From assembly GCF_000004825.1 (NCBI RefSeq), contig NW_008805091.1, positions 210,015-274,014 on the forward strand: a stretch of DNA of 64,000 bases, in the 5' to 3' direction. Shown piece by piece: positions 23,901 through 35,899 of this stretch; position 1 is the stretch's first letter, and every line of letters begins with the position of its first letter. The notes beneath the pieces were generated by a model. It saw only the letters and a program-made list of their open reading frames with translations, was not told the origin of the DNA and made no database searches. Both the position numbers and the translations under genes were made by a program. The DNA comes from Heterostelium album PN500. Lineage: Eukaryota > Evosea > Eumycetozoa > Acytosteliales > Acytosteliaceae.

Positions 23901-24099
23901 AAAGGATCACTATATCATCATGGGTTGTGACGGTCTGTGGGACAAGGTTAGCTACGAAGAGGCAACCACCATGTGCTCAAAACTACACAAGCAAGGCAAA
24001 AATGCAAAGGAAATAAGTGAAGCACTCGTCAATGATTCATTCGATAAAGGCTCAACTGACAATATCACTGTTATTGTAGTTATATTAAATTGGAAATAA
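20962..24099 (+). CDS. spnA: Spalten: Galpha-like domain fused to a PP2C-family phosphatase
   Basis: Six exons, 20962-21473, 21552-21779, 21883-22168, 22272-23228, 23295-23479 and 23550-24099, join in phase to 905 residues. Residues about 45-440 align with a heterotrimeric G-alpha subunit: P-loop LVMGLAEAGKTTLQRQ, the YMENMFRVFSPEFTPTRLDI helix-switch region, and FDSVLDYIIP near the C-terminal helix. A Ser-rich linker and a Lys/Glu/Arg/Gln coiled coil follow (about 540-700). The PP2C domain then shows RKNMEDAH, YDGHGG, GSTGVAALIVG, ANVGDSE, GCDGLWD and GSTDNITVIVV, so all metal-binding Asp residues are kept. This architecture is Spalten, known in D. discoideum to be required for prestalk/prespore cell-type differentiation. 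The G3 (DVGGQ) and G4 (NKxD) positions of the G domain are degenerate, so GTP hydrolysis is doubtful. Confidence 0.95.
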
Positions 24100-25382
24100 A
24101 TTTAAATTAAAAAAATATATTAAAAAAAAAAACAAACTTGATATCAATACTTTTTTTTTTTTTTTTTTTTTGTTTATCGTCAAAGCAGTCGTTAGTCGTT
24201 TTTTAATCTAGATAAAAGATGATTACAACACACACAATTGTAAATGTTTAATCAATGAATGTTGAACCTAGTTTCAATGGATCACTCTCAAACTGAAAGT
24301 GAAGTGATGTTGTTTTTGTGCTTTGTAGAATCTTTGAACTATTGTTGACTTTAATGATAGAGATCCCGATTCAAAACATGTTTTTAATGATTTGAAGGAG
24401 ATAGTAATTCAGTTGCAAGTGTAATCGACTTTTGTATCAACGATGATTTGAATTCTTTAGTACCCATTGTAGGTTTAGGTTTTTAAAACAAAATTATAAT
24501 AATTTATTGTTGGTGTTGTTAGAGCTGATTAAAATCTCATCTTGTGTGGAACGCAATGTATGAATTGAAATTTTGGAAAACGGTTTAATTTTATGTGTTT
24601 TTTTATTATTGAAATAATCAGCATCCTGACCAAACCAACAAACTGTTTCTATTTTTTTTAACTACATAAAAAAAACAAAATAAAAATATTTAATTTTTCT
24701 CTAATTATTTGCACAACCTGGGGGTAAAAAAAACTTGAAAAGGAAAATAAAGAGGGAATGAATGGTTTTTATTTTAAATATTATATACTAAATTAGGAAA
24801 AAACAAAATTTCTCCTTTTTTATTCCACTCACACCATAATCAATTTATATATTATAATTTGTTGTTTTTTTTTTGTTTTTTTTTTTTTCTTTTGTCTAAT
24901 TTATTAAGTAGGAAAATTTAGTGCTATCTGTCTAGTTAAGAATAATAAAAAAAAAATAAACATAAAGATCACATTGACAAATATACATAGATAGAGTGAC
25001 ATGATAGAACGATTAAATATATTAAATCAACAATAGAAAATAATAAAAAATACATAAACAGACACAAAAAACAAACACACATATACACACAACACACTCA
25101 CACACTATCCACACAAAACACAAAAAGACAGAGCAACAAACAATTTCAAAAGAGTGTTTGAGGTGGTATTGTCAGCAGCTCAATTGTTAATAAATAAACA
25201 AATTTTAGATCGAATTTGGTATCTATATAGTAAATTATTATTTTTTTTTTTTTTTAGTTTGTTGTTTTAAAACAGCCAACATAAAACTATCATTGTATAT
25301 TATGTTATTATTGATATTATTATATAATTATAATTAGATTATATATGTATATGTATTTTAATAAACTATCTTTTTCAAATTA
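24100..25382. other. AT-rich intergenic region with faint coding remnants
   Basis: Mostly homopolymer-rich DNA. Between about 24250 and 24445 composition rises and short coherent frames appear (MNVEPSFNGSLSN from 24257; then IVDFNDRDPDSKHVFNDLKE near 24340-24410), broken by stops. They look like relics of an unidentified gene. CA-rich tracts lie at 25060-25130. Confidence 0.4.
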
Positions 25383-25613
25383 TTGTTTTCAGTAACGATC
25401 GACATTCCGACGAAGCAACACCACCACCAAAGCGATATTATAAATATTTATAATCATTATCATCATCATCATCATCGTAATCAACATAATAGTTTTGATT
25501 ACTTATTGGCCAAGAGACACTCTCCCTCAACTGATATCAATAGCAATAGTTTTTTGTTTTATTTCACATTGGACGACGAAATCCTTACCTTTAAGGAGAT
25601 TTCATTATGATTA
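25383..25613 (+). other. Open frame of uncertain status (His-rich, possible exon)
   Basis: After a good acceptor-like TTTTCAG at 25385-25391, a 75-codon frame runs to a TGA with a His/Asn-rich stretch and a LDDEILTFKEISL end. A GTAGGT donor-like site follows at 25622. Composition is less AT-rich than the flanks. There is no convincing ATG. It may be an exon of a non-coding or 5' leader transcript of the kinase gene, or a relic. Not recognised. Confidence 0.25.
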
Positions 25614-26040
25614 TTAGTAAAGGTAGGTTTATAAAAAACAAAACAAAACAATATATATAAATAGAATCACCCTACCTATTAAATAATATAATAATGCTCA
25701 TGGAATCCAATTGTATATATATGGGTATATTGAGATTGAACGACTATAATCAATGATAGTATTGAATTATCCATGCCAACTACTTGATCAATTTAATATT
25801 TAATTATTATTTTTTAATGATTGGAAAGAAAAAAACGAACTTAAATTTAATTAACATATACTCTACTATTACGTTTAAATTAATTCTAGGTTTACATATA
25901 TTTTTGTATTTTTTTTAAACATTTATATATATTTATATATTATTATATATATATTATTATATATATATTTGAATTTTTATATCTATAAATTGTAATTTTA
26001 ATAAAATAACCAATATAAATAATATCACATTTATTTTCAA
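25614..26040. other. AT-rich intergenic / promoter region
   Basis: A 427-bp spacer before the kinase gene, with an alternating TATATTATATATATATTA stretch at about 25920-25970. Nothing else is recognised. Confidence 0.5.
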
Positions 26041-29000
26041 ATGAAAATACAAGACGAGAAAAATAATAACCTCAATTCTTCGAACCAAAAAGATAGTATT
26101 AAAAATATAAACAACAATAATATATCAGATAAAATGACAGAGAATAATTGTAATATACCTAATAATGGCGATGCCATTTCTAAATTAAATCATCGGGCAT
26201 TAAATAAAAAAGATAATAATAATGAACTCTCTAGTATCAGTGAATCAAAAGAACAAAATTCACCACTTTTTACAAGAAAGAATTTTTATAGCGATGAGAA
26301 AGAGTATAATGGATTGGAGGGTTTAATGGAGTCGCCAGATTTTTCGTTCAACTTGAATAATAGTAGTAATAGTAGTAAGAGTAGTAATAGTAGTTTCAAT
26401 AGGAGTAGTCCAAAGGTCGGACTGATAAAGGATTTCGAATCATTGACAACCAAAGATAAATCACAAGGTTCTCCTATTTCGAGACTGAGAAAAGGTAGTC
26501 TGCCGTTACCATCACTCTACAGCGCAAAGGATCTACAGAAAAAGAGTGAGGAGATGGGTCTGACTAAGAAGGAACTTGCACTACAGAGAAGGAATGCAAG
26601 ACATTTCTGGGGAACAATGATGATTCCTGGCTTGGATATATTAAAGTCGGATCTAGTAAGAGTAAAGTTGGAATCAGATAGTAGACTTTTATTGTTCATT
26701 TCCGATATCAAGAGATCACTAAATGCATCGAATGAGGAGAAGGATAAGATTCTATTGAGAGAACTGTTGGAAGTGGCAACAAACTTTTTATCAACAGATA
26801 CAAACCAAATCGAGTGTGGAAAGTATGCAGAGGAATTGCTGAAAAAGTTGAATGCCAAAGAGATTGAAAAGGTCGAAGGTCTCAACCGAGAAAAAGTTAT
26901 CAACCTACTTTTTATTATTTCAAATTTTTGGTAGAATCAAAGAGTTTTTATCGATTGAATCGGAAAAAGGAGAAAAAAATAATATTATTAATATAAGAGT
27001 ATGTTATTAAGATTTTTATTACAATTTATTAAAAAAATACTAATATTAATTTTATTTAATTTATTATTTATAGTCTTTAATGAATATTGGTACACCACCT
27101 CCATCACCGCCTACACATCAAGTAAATCAACTTCATGAATCACCACCTGTATCGACTACTACACCAGGTTCACCAATCCCCACCATCTCAGCTCCCTATT
27201 CACCAAATTCGATTTCATTCAACAAAGGACACTTTAGAACACTATCATATAGTCCAAAGATTAAAAGTCCATTTGGAGCACCGCCAATATTAAATGATCT
27301 TAACGATAAGGATATAAGCGAAACTCAGAATAATAATAACTATCAGAATAATAATAATTTTCTATTGAAACCAAATAACTATCAAAAACAAAAAGATCAA
27401 TTCAAATCATCTCCACTCTCATCAATACCAAATGATCAATTTCAACCACCTTTAATTTCAAGAAGAATAACAAATATAGTAAGTTAAGAAAAATAAACCA
27501 ATTATATTAATAATATAATTATTAATTTATTCATTTAAAAACAGTTAAAGAAAAATGATCGAGGTACCATTAATAAATCGCCAAGATCATTACCAATAGA
27601 GGATATCATTCCAAGTGCTAATCAAGACAAACTATTGCCAAGAGTAATAAGCGATTCCAATTTTTTAGAAGACGATCAAGAATTAACTTCATCAGAAGAG
27701 GAAACCGAAAATGTATCTAGTGATGAGAACAGACAATCTTTAATTCCTTCTCTCAAACCATCACCTCCAAAGGATAAAAGATTAGACTATTTAATAACAA
27801 ATGAATTATCAAAAAGAGTAAGTTTGTTTTTTATTATCTCAAAGTATTTTAAATTATCTAATTAAATTTTATTTAATCTTAATAGCAACCTCTTGTTAGA
27901 TCGAAAAGTTTTAGTCCAAACAAAGCCATTGAAGTAAAGAAGGATAAAGTTAAAAAGGTATAATATTTTGAATTAAAATAATGTTATAAATTATAAATTC
28001 TAACTTGTTTTATAAATAATTTTAGCTTGCTAGATCATTTTCAGAGATACCTACAATTAAAATTGATTATTCACCAAATCAGCAAATGGTAATCTGTAGA
28101 ATTTGTGAAGAGAAGATTGAATCATCATTATTAGAAGAACACTCAAAGATTTGTGCTATGACAAATCAAGAAGATATGAAAGCTATGAACATTGATGATC
28201 AATTAAGAGCAGTATGTTTATTATTCATAATATTGTATTTTTCTTTTCTAATTCTTTTATATATAGATTGCTAAAATTCTTTTAACTAGAAGTACTAATT
28301 TACCTCAAGATAAAAGAGTATGTATATAATAAATAGTTATAATTATCCAATAATTTTTTTCTAACAATTTAATATAGAAACAATTATCAGAGATTAGAGA
28401 GATCGCTCAGAGAGCAGTTGAAATGTTGATAAAAGATAGTACCAAACTGATTACAGATTTGAAAGATAAAATCAAAAAGTTTGATCTATCAGAAGAGAAT
28501 AAAACACTGGCAATTAAGATTGAAAGTTTAGTATGTTACTCAAATGAAATATAAATTTTATTTAATGACTAACTCTTTTTATTTTAACAAATAGATTACA
28601 GAAAAGACCAATTCTTTGAAGAAGGCAGAGGAAGTAATAAATTCATCACCAAGAATATTTAGAACGACATCACCCAGATTGATGAAATCAAAGGAACTTG
28701 ACATTTGGGATTTGAATATCACCAGTGGAAGAAGTCGATCCGATTCCGATCCTTGTCATCAAACTGTATCATCACTTGAGTATAGACCAAAGGGAATTCC
28801 CACTATCGATGACTTTACAATTCTCAAACCTATAACAAAGGGTGGTTTTGGGTAATTAAAAAAATTAATATCAATATTTATTCAATTGATACTAATATAC
28901 CTATATCAACTATTAATTTTATAGAAAGGTATTCTTGGCAAAGAAAAAGAAAACAGGTGATATTTATGCAATCAAGAGATTAAAGAAGATAGATATGGTA

Positions 29001-30357
29001 AAGAAGAATCAAATCGATCATGTCAAAGTAGAAAGAAACATTCTTGCCTATACCAGTAATCCATTTGTTGTTAAAATGTATTATTCTTTTCAATCAAGAG
29101 TAAGTTGGTTTATTTTTCGCAATTTAATAATTTTGTTTTATCTTGTACTTATTAACTTTCATTAAATTATTAGGATTATTTCTATTTGGTAATGGAGTAT
29201 GTACATGGTGGTGATTGTTTTTCATTACTACAGAACCTGGGTGCTCTCGAAGAAGATATGGCCAAGATGATTATTGCAGAAACAGTTTTGGCGTTGGAAT
29301 ATCTACATGGACTTGGAATCATTCATCGTGATCTTAAACCAGATAATTTGTTGATCGATAAGAATGGACATATCAAGCTAACCGACTTTGGTCTATCAAA
29401 GATTGGTTTGTTGGACAGACAGAGTGTAGTACCACCAAACTTTTTTAGTCCAAATCTAGGAGCTCAGTTGCAACCACCAAAGCCTAAAAATAAAAGACTC
29501 TTACCGCTTTTGGCCACCAAGAACATGGAATCTGCCTTCTCCTCACCAACGATTGCCAAGGCTAATCTACTGGGATCCGATGCACCCGAATCACCATTGT
29601 TCATTCCACAAGCAAGCAACCCAAAGCAACCGATTCCAATATCTACCAACAATCTCCAACCGCTAAACAACATGGTGAAACCCAAAGCAAGAAAACTATC
29701 ATGCGTTGGAACACCAGACTATTTGGCACCAGAAATCCTACTGGGAATCGGTCATGGAAAGGAGGTTGATTGGTTTTCTGTTGGTGTTATGCTTTTCGAG
29801 TTTCTCACTGGATTGCCTCCATTCAGTGCTGACACTGTTGAAATGACCTTTCAGAATATTCTACAAAGAAATATCAAGTGGCCATCGGATATTTCACCAG
29901 AGGCAAAGGATATTATCGACAAACTACTGGCACTGAATGCACAATCTAGATTGGGATATAGTGGTGTTGAGGAGATAAAAGCACACCCGTTCTTTAAAGG
30001 TGTAGATTGGGATACAATCAGAACACAAAAAGCCTATTTTATACCTGTACTAGAAGATCTACAAGATACAAGCTACTTTGATGGTATGTAATAGAATTTG
30101 ATAGTAGTAATGTTTAATATATTTATAATGAGATACTAACAATGATTTTAATTAATGTAGCAAGAAAACAATTTTATGATCTCAGAATATCAGATGATAC
30201 TGAAGCCAACACTCCGTATGTCGTTGGTGAAAGTGATACAAGTAAACTATTTGACGACTTTTTGTATGTAAACTTCCAAAGTTTATCAGAACTGAATCAA
30301 AATTGTCTAGCTGAGACCAAACCCTATGTAATTAGTAGAAGAAGAAACTCATTGTAA
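26041..30357 (+). CDS. AGC-family Ser/Thr kinase of the IRE/Rim15/MASTL (Greatwall) type with zinc-finger-like motif
   Basis: Exons 26041-26998, 27074-27478, 27545-27817, 27886-27957, 28026-28211, 28267-28317, 28378-28530, 28595-28851, 28925-29099, 29174-30083 and 30161-30357 give about 1,211 residues if one base in 26925-26932 is discounted. The N-terminus is Asn/Ser-rich. A helical domain (LALQRRNARHFWGTMMIPG...) matches the DUF-type region that precedes plant IRE-like kinases. A short C2-H-C zinc-finger-like motif CRICEEKIESSLLEEHSKIC lies at 28095-28154. The kinase domain has KGGFGKVFLAKKK, YAIKRLKK, HRDLKPDN, DFGLSK and VGTPDYLAPE, with a roughly 90-residue insert between DFG and the activation-loop end, the signature of Greatwall/Rim15/IRE kinases. 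A hydrophobic C-tail follows (FDDFLYVNFQSLSEL). Such kinases link nutrient or cell-cycle state to phosphatase control; the substrate here is unknown. Confidence 0.9.
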
Positions 30358-30850
30358 TACTATTAAACAAATATTATTTCATTTTTTTTCAAATTGGATG
30401 AAATAAAAAAAAATTGTAGTTCGTTTGGTTTTTGCAAAAAAGGTGAAAGTTTTTTTGAAGAGTCTGGGAAAACAACAATTACACAATCGTTAATTTTTTG
30501 CAATTTATTTATTTTTTTTAAAGTGTAGAATTCTTTTTGAATAGTTTTGAAATTAATATCTAAAATATGAATAATTATATGGTTAATTTACAAATAAACC
30601 AATAAAATTTGCAAATATATGATGAAAGTTCTTTTATATCTGAATTTGGTGGCTCATCAAGAGTTCCCAAATCAAAAAAAAAAATTCTTTAAAAAATTAT
30701 AAATAAAAAAATATTTTGCAAAAAACTTGTTCATCTTCAACAGAACAGTTTTCTTTTTATCTTACACTAATTTTTTTTTTTTTTTCAATAAGTTTTGAAT
30801 ACATTCTTTATATAATTTGATATATAATATATATTCAAACAACTTGAATA
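30358..30850. other. AT-rich intergenic region
   Basis: A 493-bp spacer with an AATAAA-like signal soon after the kinase stop, and T runs plus TATATAATATATA just before the pyruvate dehydrogenase gene. No other feature. Confidence 0.6.
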
Positions 30851-32241
30851 ATGTTCTCTTCAATTATCAAGAAATCTTTTGTTTTACATCAACGTAACTA
30901 TATCTTACGTAATGGTGTTCGTTCACTCTCAACTTTGGCACCAAAGGAGGTATGTATCATGGCGTTTTATGATAGCGTAGAAATTTGTTTGTTTATTAAT
31001 ATTATAATAAATCTTTATTATAATTAAATCTATATTATTATTAGGTAACAATTCGTGAAGCAATTAACAGTGCTTTGGATGAAGAGATTGCACGTGACGA
31101 ACGTGTCTTCTTGATGGGTGAGGAAGTTGGACAATACAATGGTGCATACAAGATTTCAAAGGGACTTTTTGAAAAGTACGGACCAAAGAGAATCGTTGAT
31201 ACACCTATCACAGAGATGGGATTTGCTGGTATTGGTGTAGGAGCAGCCCTCGCCGGTCTCAGACCAGTAGTAGAGTTTATGACATGGAACTTTGGTATGT
31301 AACAATTATAATCAAATATCTTACAATAATAAACTAACAGCCTGTTATTATATAGCCATGCAAGGTATTGATCATATCGTCAACTCATCTGCCAAGACTC
31401 ACTATATGTCTGGTGGTACTGTATATAATCCAATCGTTTGGAGAGGTCCAAATGGTCCACCCACTTCAGTTGGTAAGTAATCTCTATTTTTATATATATA
31501 TTTTTTTATTTATATATTTATTTTTATATTAATCATTACAAATTTAATATTACAATAGGTGCACAACATTCACAATGTTTTGCTGCTTGGTATTCAAGTG
31601 TACCAGGTTGCAAAGTTATTGTACCATGGAGTGCTGAAGATCACAGAGGTTTATTAAAGGCAGCAATTCGTGATGATAATCCAGTCGTCTGTTTGGAATC
31701 AGAACTCTTATACAACTACAAGTTCACTCTCTCACCAGAGGCACAAGATAAAGACTTTGTTCTCCCAATCGGTAAGGCAAAGGTCGAAAGAGAAGGTACT
31801 GATGTTACTCTCGTCAGTTTTTCAAGAGCTGTTTCCATCTGTATGGATGCCGCTGCTGAGCTTGCCAAAGAAGGTATCAGCTGTGAAGTTATCAATTTAC
31901 GTTCAGTTCGTCCATTGGATACTGAAACCCTCGTTAAATCACTCATGAAGACTAACAGAATGGTTACCGTTGAGGAAGGTTGGGCACAATCTGGTGTTGG
32001 TGCCGAAATTGCTGCTCAAATGGTTGAAAGTAAGTGTTTGTCATTGAATATTACTGAAAAGAATTGATATTAATAGTAATTATCAAAATAACTAGATGCC
32101 TTTGATTATCTCGATGCCCCTATCGAGAGAATTTGTGGTGCTGACGTCCCCATGCCATATGCAATGAACTTAGAGAATTCTGCCATGGTTCAAGTATCAA
32201 ACGTAATTTCAGCAGTTAAAAAATGCACACACAAAAAGTGA
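30851..32241 (+). CDS. pdhB: Pyruvate dehydrogenase E1 component subunit beta, mitochondrial
   Basis: Five exons, 30851-30949, 31045-31294, 31356-31472, 31559-32029 and 32096-32241, encode 360 residues, the usual length. Residues 1-30 are rich in Lys/Arg/Ser and lack acidic residues, as in a mitochondrial presequence. The mature part begins [14 protein letters not shown] and carries the family blocks [86 protein letters not shown] and [16 protein letters not shown]. It forms the alpha2-beta2 thiamine-diphosphate decarboxylase of the pyruvate dehydrogenase complex in the matrix, feeding acetyl-CoA into the TCA cycle. Its last 40 bases are tandemly duplicated in the 3' flank. Confidence 0.97.
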
Positions 32242-32325
32242 AATTTTTCACCCACCTTAGAAAAATAAAAATTTAACCCAATTTCAGCAGTAAAAAATGC
32301 ACATAGAAAAAGTGAAATTTTTTAT
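32204..32325 (+). repeat. Tandem duplication of the pdhB 3' end
   Basis: The block 32204-32250 (last 13 codons, stop and a few bases) is repeated with few changes at 32280-32325, 76 bp downstream. The second copy lacks one base, is not in frame with the first, and lies in the 3' UTR. Confidence 0.8.
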
Positions 32326-32477
32326 TTTATTTTTTAACAATAAGGATTATCAATCCTTATTTGTAATTGTTTAACATATGAGATTCAAACACATTCTCTA
32401 TTATTCATATAGGTAATTTCGAATTTACATTGTTGATCATATCCTTTACTTAATCATTATTATTTACATTATTTTAT

Positions 32478-34435
32478 TTATTTTGGTTTTTTTAACAAAG
32501 TTTCATAATCTTTTAATTGTTTTCTGAAACCCATGTTTGGACATATTCTTGGTCTTCCTTTTTCTGTGATTTGGTAGGCTTCTTCATAACTCAGGTTATT
32601 TTTATACATAATAAAACTGATTGTTAATGTTAGTAAAGAGTTGAGATTACTGATATATTGTACTTACGCAATAGTAGCACTTGCCGACCTCGAAATACCC
32701 GCTCTACAATGAATTAAAACAGCACCTCCATTATCTCGGGCATCATCAATAAATTCATTGGTTTCATTAAAGTACATGGAAATATTTTCATAATCAACGT
32801 CTTCTATATTAATTACTTTATATTTGAATAACTAAATATAAATGAATGAATGTTAGGAATAGTTAGTGGAAATCGATTATTTTTTGATTTAAATTAATCT
32901 AACATACACTTGGATACAATGGTTTTAAATTTGCAATTGTTAAAATATGGGTAATATTATTCTCTCTCAAGAATTGCTTATTGATTGAACACTCTCTACA
33001 ACCCAAGTAGACACCATCAATAATCTTATCGGGATAGGTTCCTTGCCAAATGATGAAAGGACGATGTTCCTTTCCATTCTCTGTTTTAATGGGCTTTTCT
33101 TGCCCGGAATCTTCGTAGTGGTTTTTTGCCTGTATCTCCATCTCTAGCAGGCTGTTGTTGAGATCAAAAGTAACTTTAAGTAGATCATATGACTCCTTGT
33201 CAGAGATGAAATCCAACAATTGGAATGTATTGCTTGATGATACCTCTGGTGATACATTCTTGGTGTGTGAGAACCGATTTCCTCTTACATCAATAACTCT
33301 TAGGTCTGGTAAGAAAGCAATTTCTGGTGGCAATGTCGTTAGTTCATTGTGTGGCATCGATAGTGTTTCCAATGACTTCCAGCCCTTTACTATACTTCCA
33401 GAGAGATTGCCTATCATATTACAATCCAACAGTAATGTTTTTACGCTTGATAATAGTACAAAAGAATCATCGATCTTGGTCAGTTGATTCTCTGCTAGAT
33501 TTAACAACGTCAGTGTGGTCAGTACCGATAGAAATACAGAGTTGGGAATGATTGTAGTGATATCGTTGGCAGAGAGATTCAATTTATCCAAACCAACTGG
33601 TAAAAACTCTGGAGTAGCTTTAAATCGATTACCAACAAGTGACAATGTCTATGAAAATTAAGATAATCAAATATTATTAACATTAAAATTTAAATAATAG
33701 TAGTGGTGTGTCTCTTACATTTAAATTATTTAGTTTTAACAATTCTTGTGAAACTACTTGTAACTCGTTTGACTCATAGTGTAGAGCGGTCAGTGATTTA
33801 ATTTCATATACTACTTTTGGAAATATCATAAATGTATTGAAGCCTAAATGAAGTGTTTGTAATGATTTTAATTCTGTCAGACAGTCCGGTAGTTCACTTA
33901 TCAAATTAGATGCCAGTGATAGCTCTACAAGGTTCGGTAGAAGTGTGATGATGTTGGGAACTGATGTGATTATATTGAAATCCAAGATCAACTTGGTGAG
34001 ATTAGGATTATAGTATAGTTTGGTTGTTGTATCAATCGATCCATTGCTAGTGTTGACAGGGGTTGTCTTTTTAGCTCTGTCCAGCTTTGGTGATGCACTA
34101 GCAGTACTGCCACCATTAGAAATACTCAGAGTGTTTGCTCCATTATTGGATGTGCCATCGCCAACTCTTGGACTGTTACTGATACTGCTAGAAAGAGTGT
34201 TGGCACTGCTTTGCTTTGCTAAAAGAGCGGGTGGTGCCAAATCACCTCCAACAAACAAAAACAGTGGAATCTCTGATAGCTTTGAATGTATAGAGACATA
34301 GTAGGTAGCACCGTTTTGGTATTCACTGACGGGCACTACATTTAGATGTTCTTTACTCTGATGTTCTTGTAAAAGCGTATCACCTTTTGATGTTCCATTT
34401 CTACTTGAACGTATTGAAAATATCTTTTTTATCAT
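32478..34435 (-). CDS. Leucine-rich-repeat dual-specificity (MAP kinase) phosphatase, Mpl family
   Basis: Minus-strand exons 34435-33719, 33648-32908, 32831-32668 and 32616-32478 join in phase to 586 residues. After a 140-residue Ser/Asn-rich N-terminus come about ten leucine-rich repeats (LTKLILDFNIITSVPNII, LVELSLASNLISELPDCL, LQTLHLGFNTF, LDKLNLSANDITTI, LETLSMPHNELTTLPPEI). A charged linker leads to the dual-specificity phosphatase domain: GVYLGCRECSINKQFL, THILTIANLKPLYP, INIEDVDYENI with the general-acid Asp, and the catalytic loop HCRAGISRSA (C-x5-R). This LRR plus DUSP layout is the dictyostelid Mpl family of MAPK phosphatases. It is shorter than I would expect of the D. discoideum family members. 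It is convergent with pdhB (236 bp apart). Confidence 0.93.
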
Positions 34436-35899
34436 CTAAATTTGACAAACTAAATCACTTCCAAACTAAATCTAATAAGATATTATTAATTAATATCACA
34501 ACTTTTTTTATTGATAATCGTTATATTATTACTATATTATTATATATATAATTATTATTTTAATGTGAAATTAATTTAAATTTTTTTATAATAAAATTGT
34601 ATTGTTTATTATGAAAAAAAAAATTTCATCAAGATTATTAATAATTTTAAGGGTGATTGTTTATTTTTACTCCTAAGTGGGGTTATGCAAATTTGTTTCA
34701 ATCAAATTTAATTGTTTTTTTTATTTTTCATATGATCAAATCATGTGTGTTATTTTTTTTCTTATCACTTGTTTTAAAAATATATGTTTTAAAAAGTGAT
34801 TAAAACATTTTATAAATGAAATTGTTATTTAAAAATAATTGAAGTGCAAATAATAATGATAGAGTTTTATTTTTAGCCCGGGCAAAAAATAAAAAAAGAA
34901 TAACGAACAAATTTGAGCAAACATTTTTTTTGAGTACGATTTTCAAATTTTTATTTTTTTTTGGTTTTGGTTTTGAAAAAAAAAAAAAAAAAAAAAGGTC
35001 TTCCAAAACATCTATAAAGCATCGCGAACTGTGTGATTCAAATCATTGTCGTTCGTCTTCAACTGTAAGCATTAACTAAAATTAACATCTCCACACATTC
35101 TCTTTCAGCAATAATTATTCTACAACACACACAAACCTCTTTTACTTTCAACTACGATGATTAACACATGACTCTGGTCATGCACCACTCTTAATTAAAT
35201 ATCAGGGGATATTTATTGTAGAAAAATGGCGTCACTGCCTGGATGAGCACATATCAATTATTTCTTTCACTTTTTCACCTATTACCTATTTATAAATTTT
35301 AAATACTAACTTTTCTTTTCATTAGATTTTCTAATTAATTTTTAGATATTGGTTCAAAATGAAATGACATCGATTTGGTTTTTTATTTGTTTAGTTAAAA
35401 TGTAAGTTTTAAAAATCTATCTTTATCTTAAATCTTTAGATGATGATAATCTTTCCCCGTCTGATTCGACCCTGATTGAATCAAATTTACATTGTTGTCT
35501 CAACAGCAACAATTTTTAATAGCCATAACTTCTGACTTTATATATACAAATATTCTTATTTTTTATAAATATTCATTTTAATTATTCATTTACTAATCCT
35601 CATCTTTTTTTAATCAACAGATATAAATGTACCTGACATCTACAAGATAGATTTATAAATTTTAATTAAATAAAATAAATATTTTTAAAATAAATTTTAA
35701 AAAGTTTTTGATTTGAAAGATTTCTTTTTTTTGTCTTAATTTGTTTAATTTTCAATAAACTAATTTAATTTTAAATATAATATTGTTAGTTTGTTGAGAA
35801 ACAATCATAATTAATTGAAACAAATGACTTTGAAGTGATGTTGTAAATTATAGTTCTTATCATTTTTATATATATATATTTTTATTTAATGTTCAATTA
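34436..35899. other. Long intergenic region between divergent genes
   Basis: This 1.46-kb spacer separates the divergent mpl-like and rad17 genes and must hold both promoters. A 30-bp A run lies around 34977-34996. The stretch 35010-35270 has more balanced composition and an inverted CATGACTCTGGTCATG (35168-35183), which could form a hairpin or a protein-binding palindrome. No gene is recognised. Confidence 0.5.

Noticed and set aside
35440-35480. Possible box C/D snoRNA (ATGATGA followed by two CTGA motifs)
   Set aside because: Spacing of about 25-30 bases is too short for a box C/D RNA and there is no convincing terminal stem; motifs of this size occur by chance.
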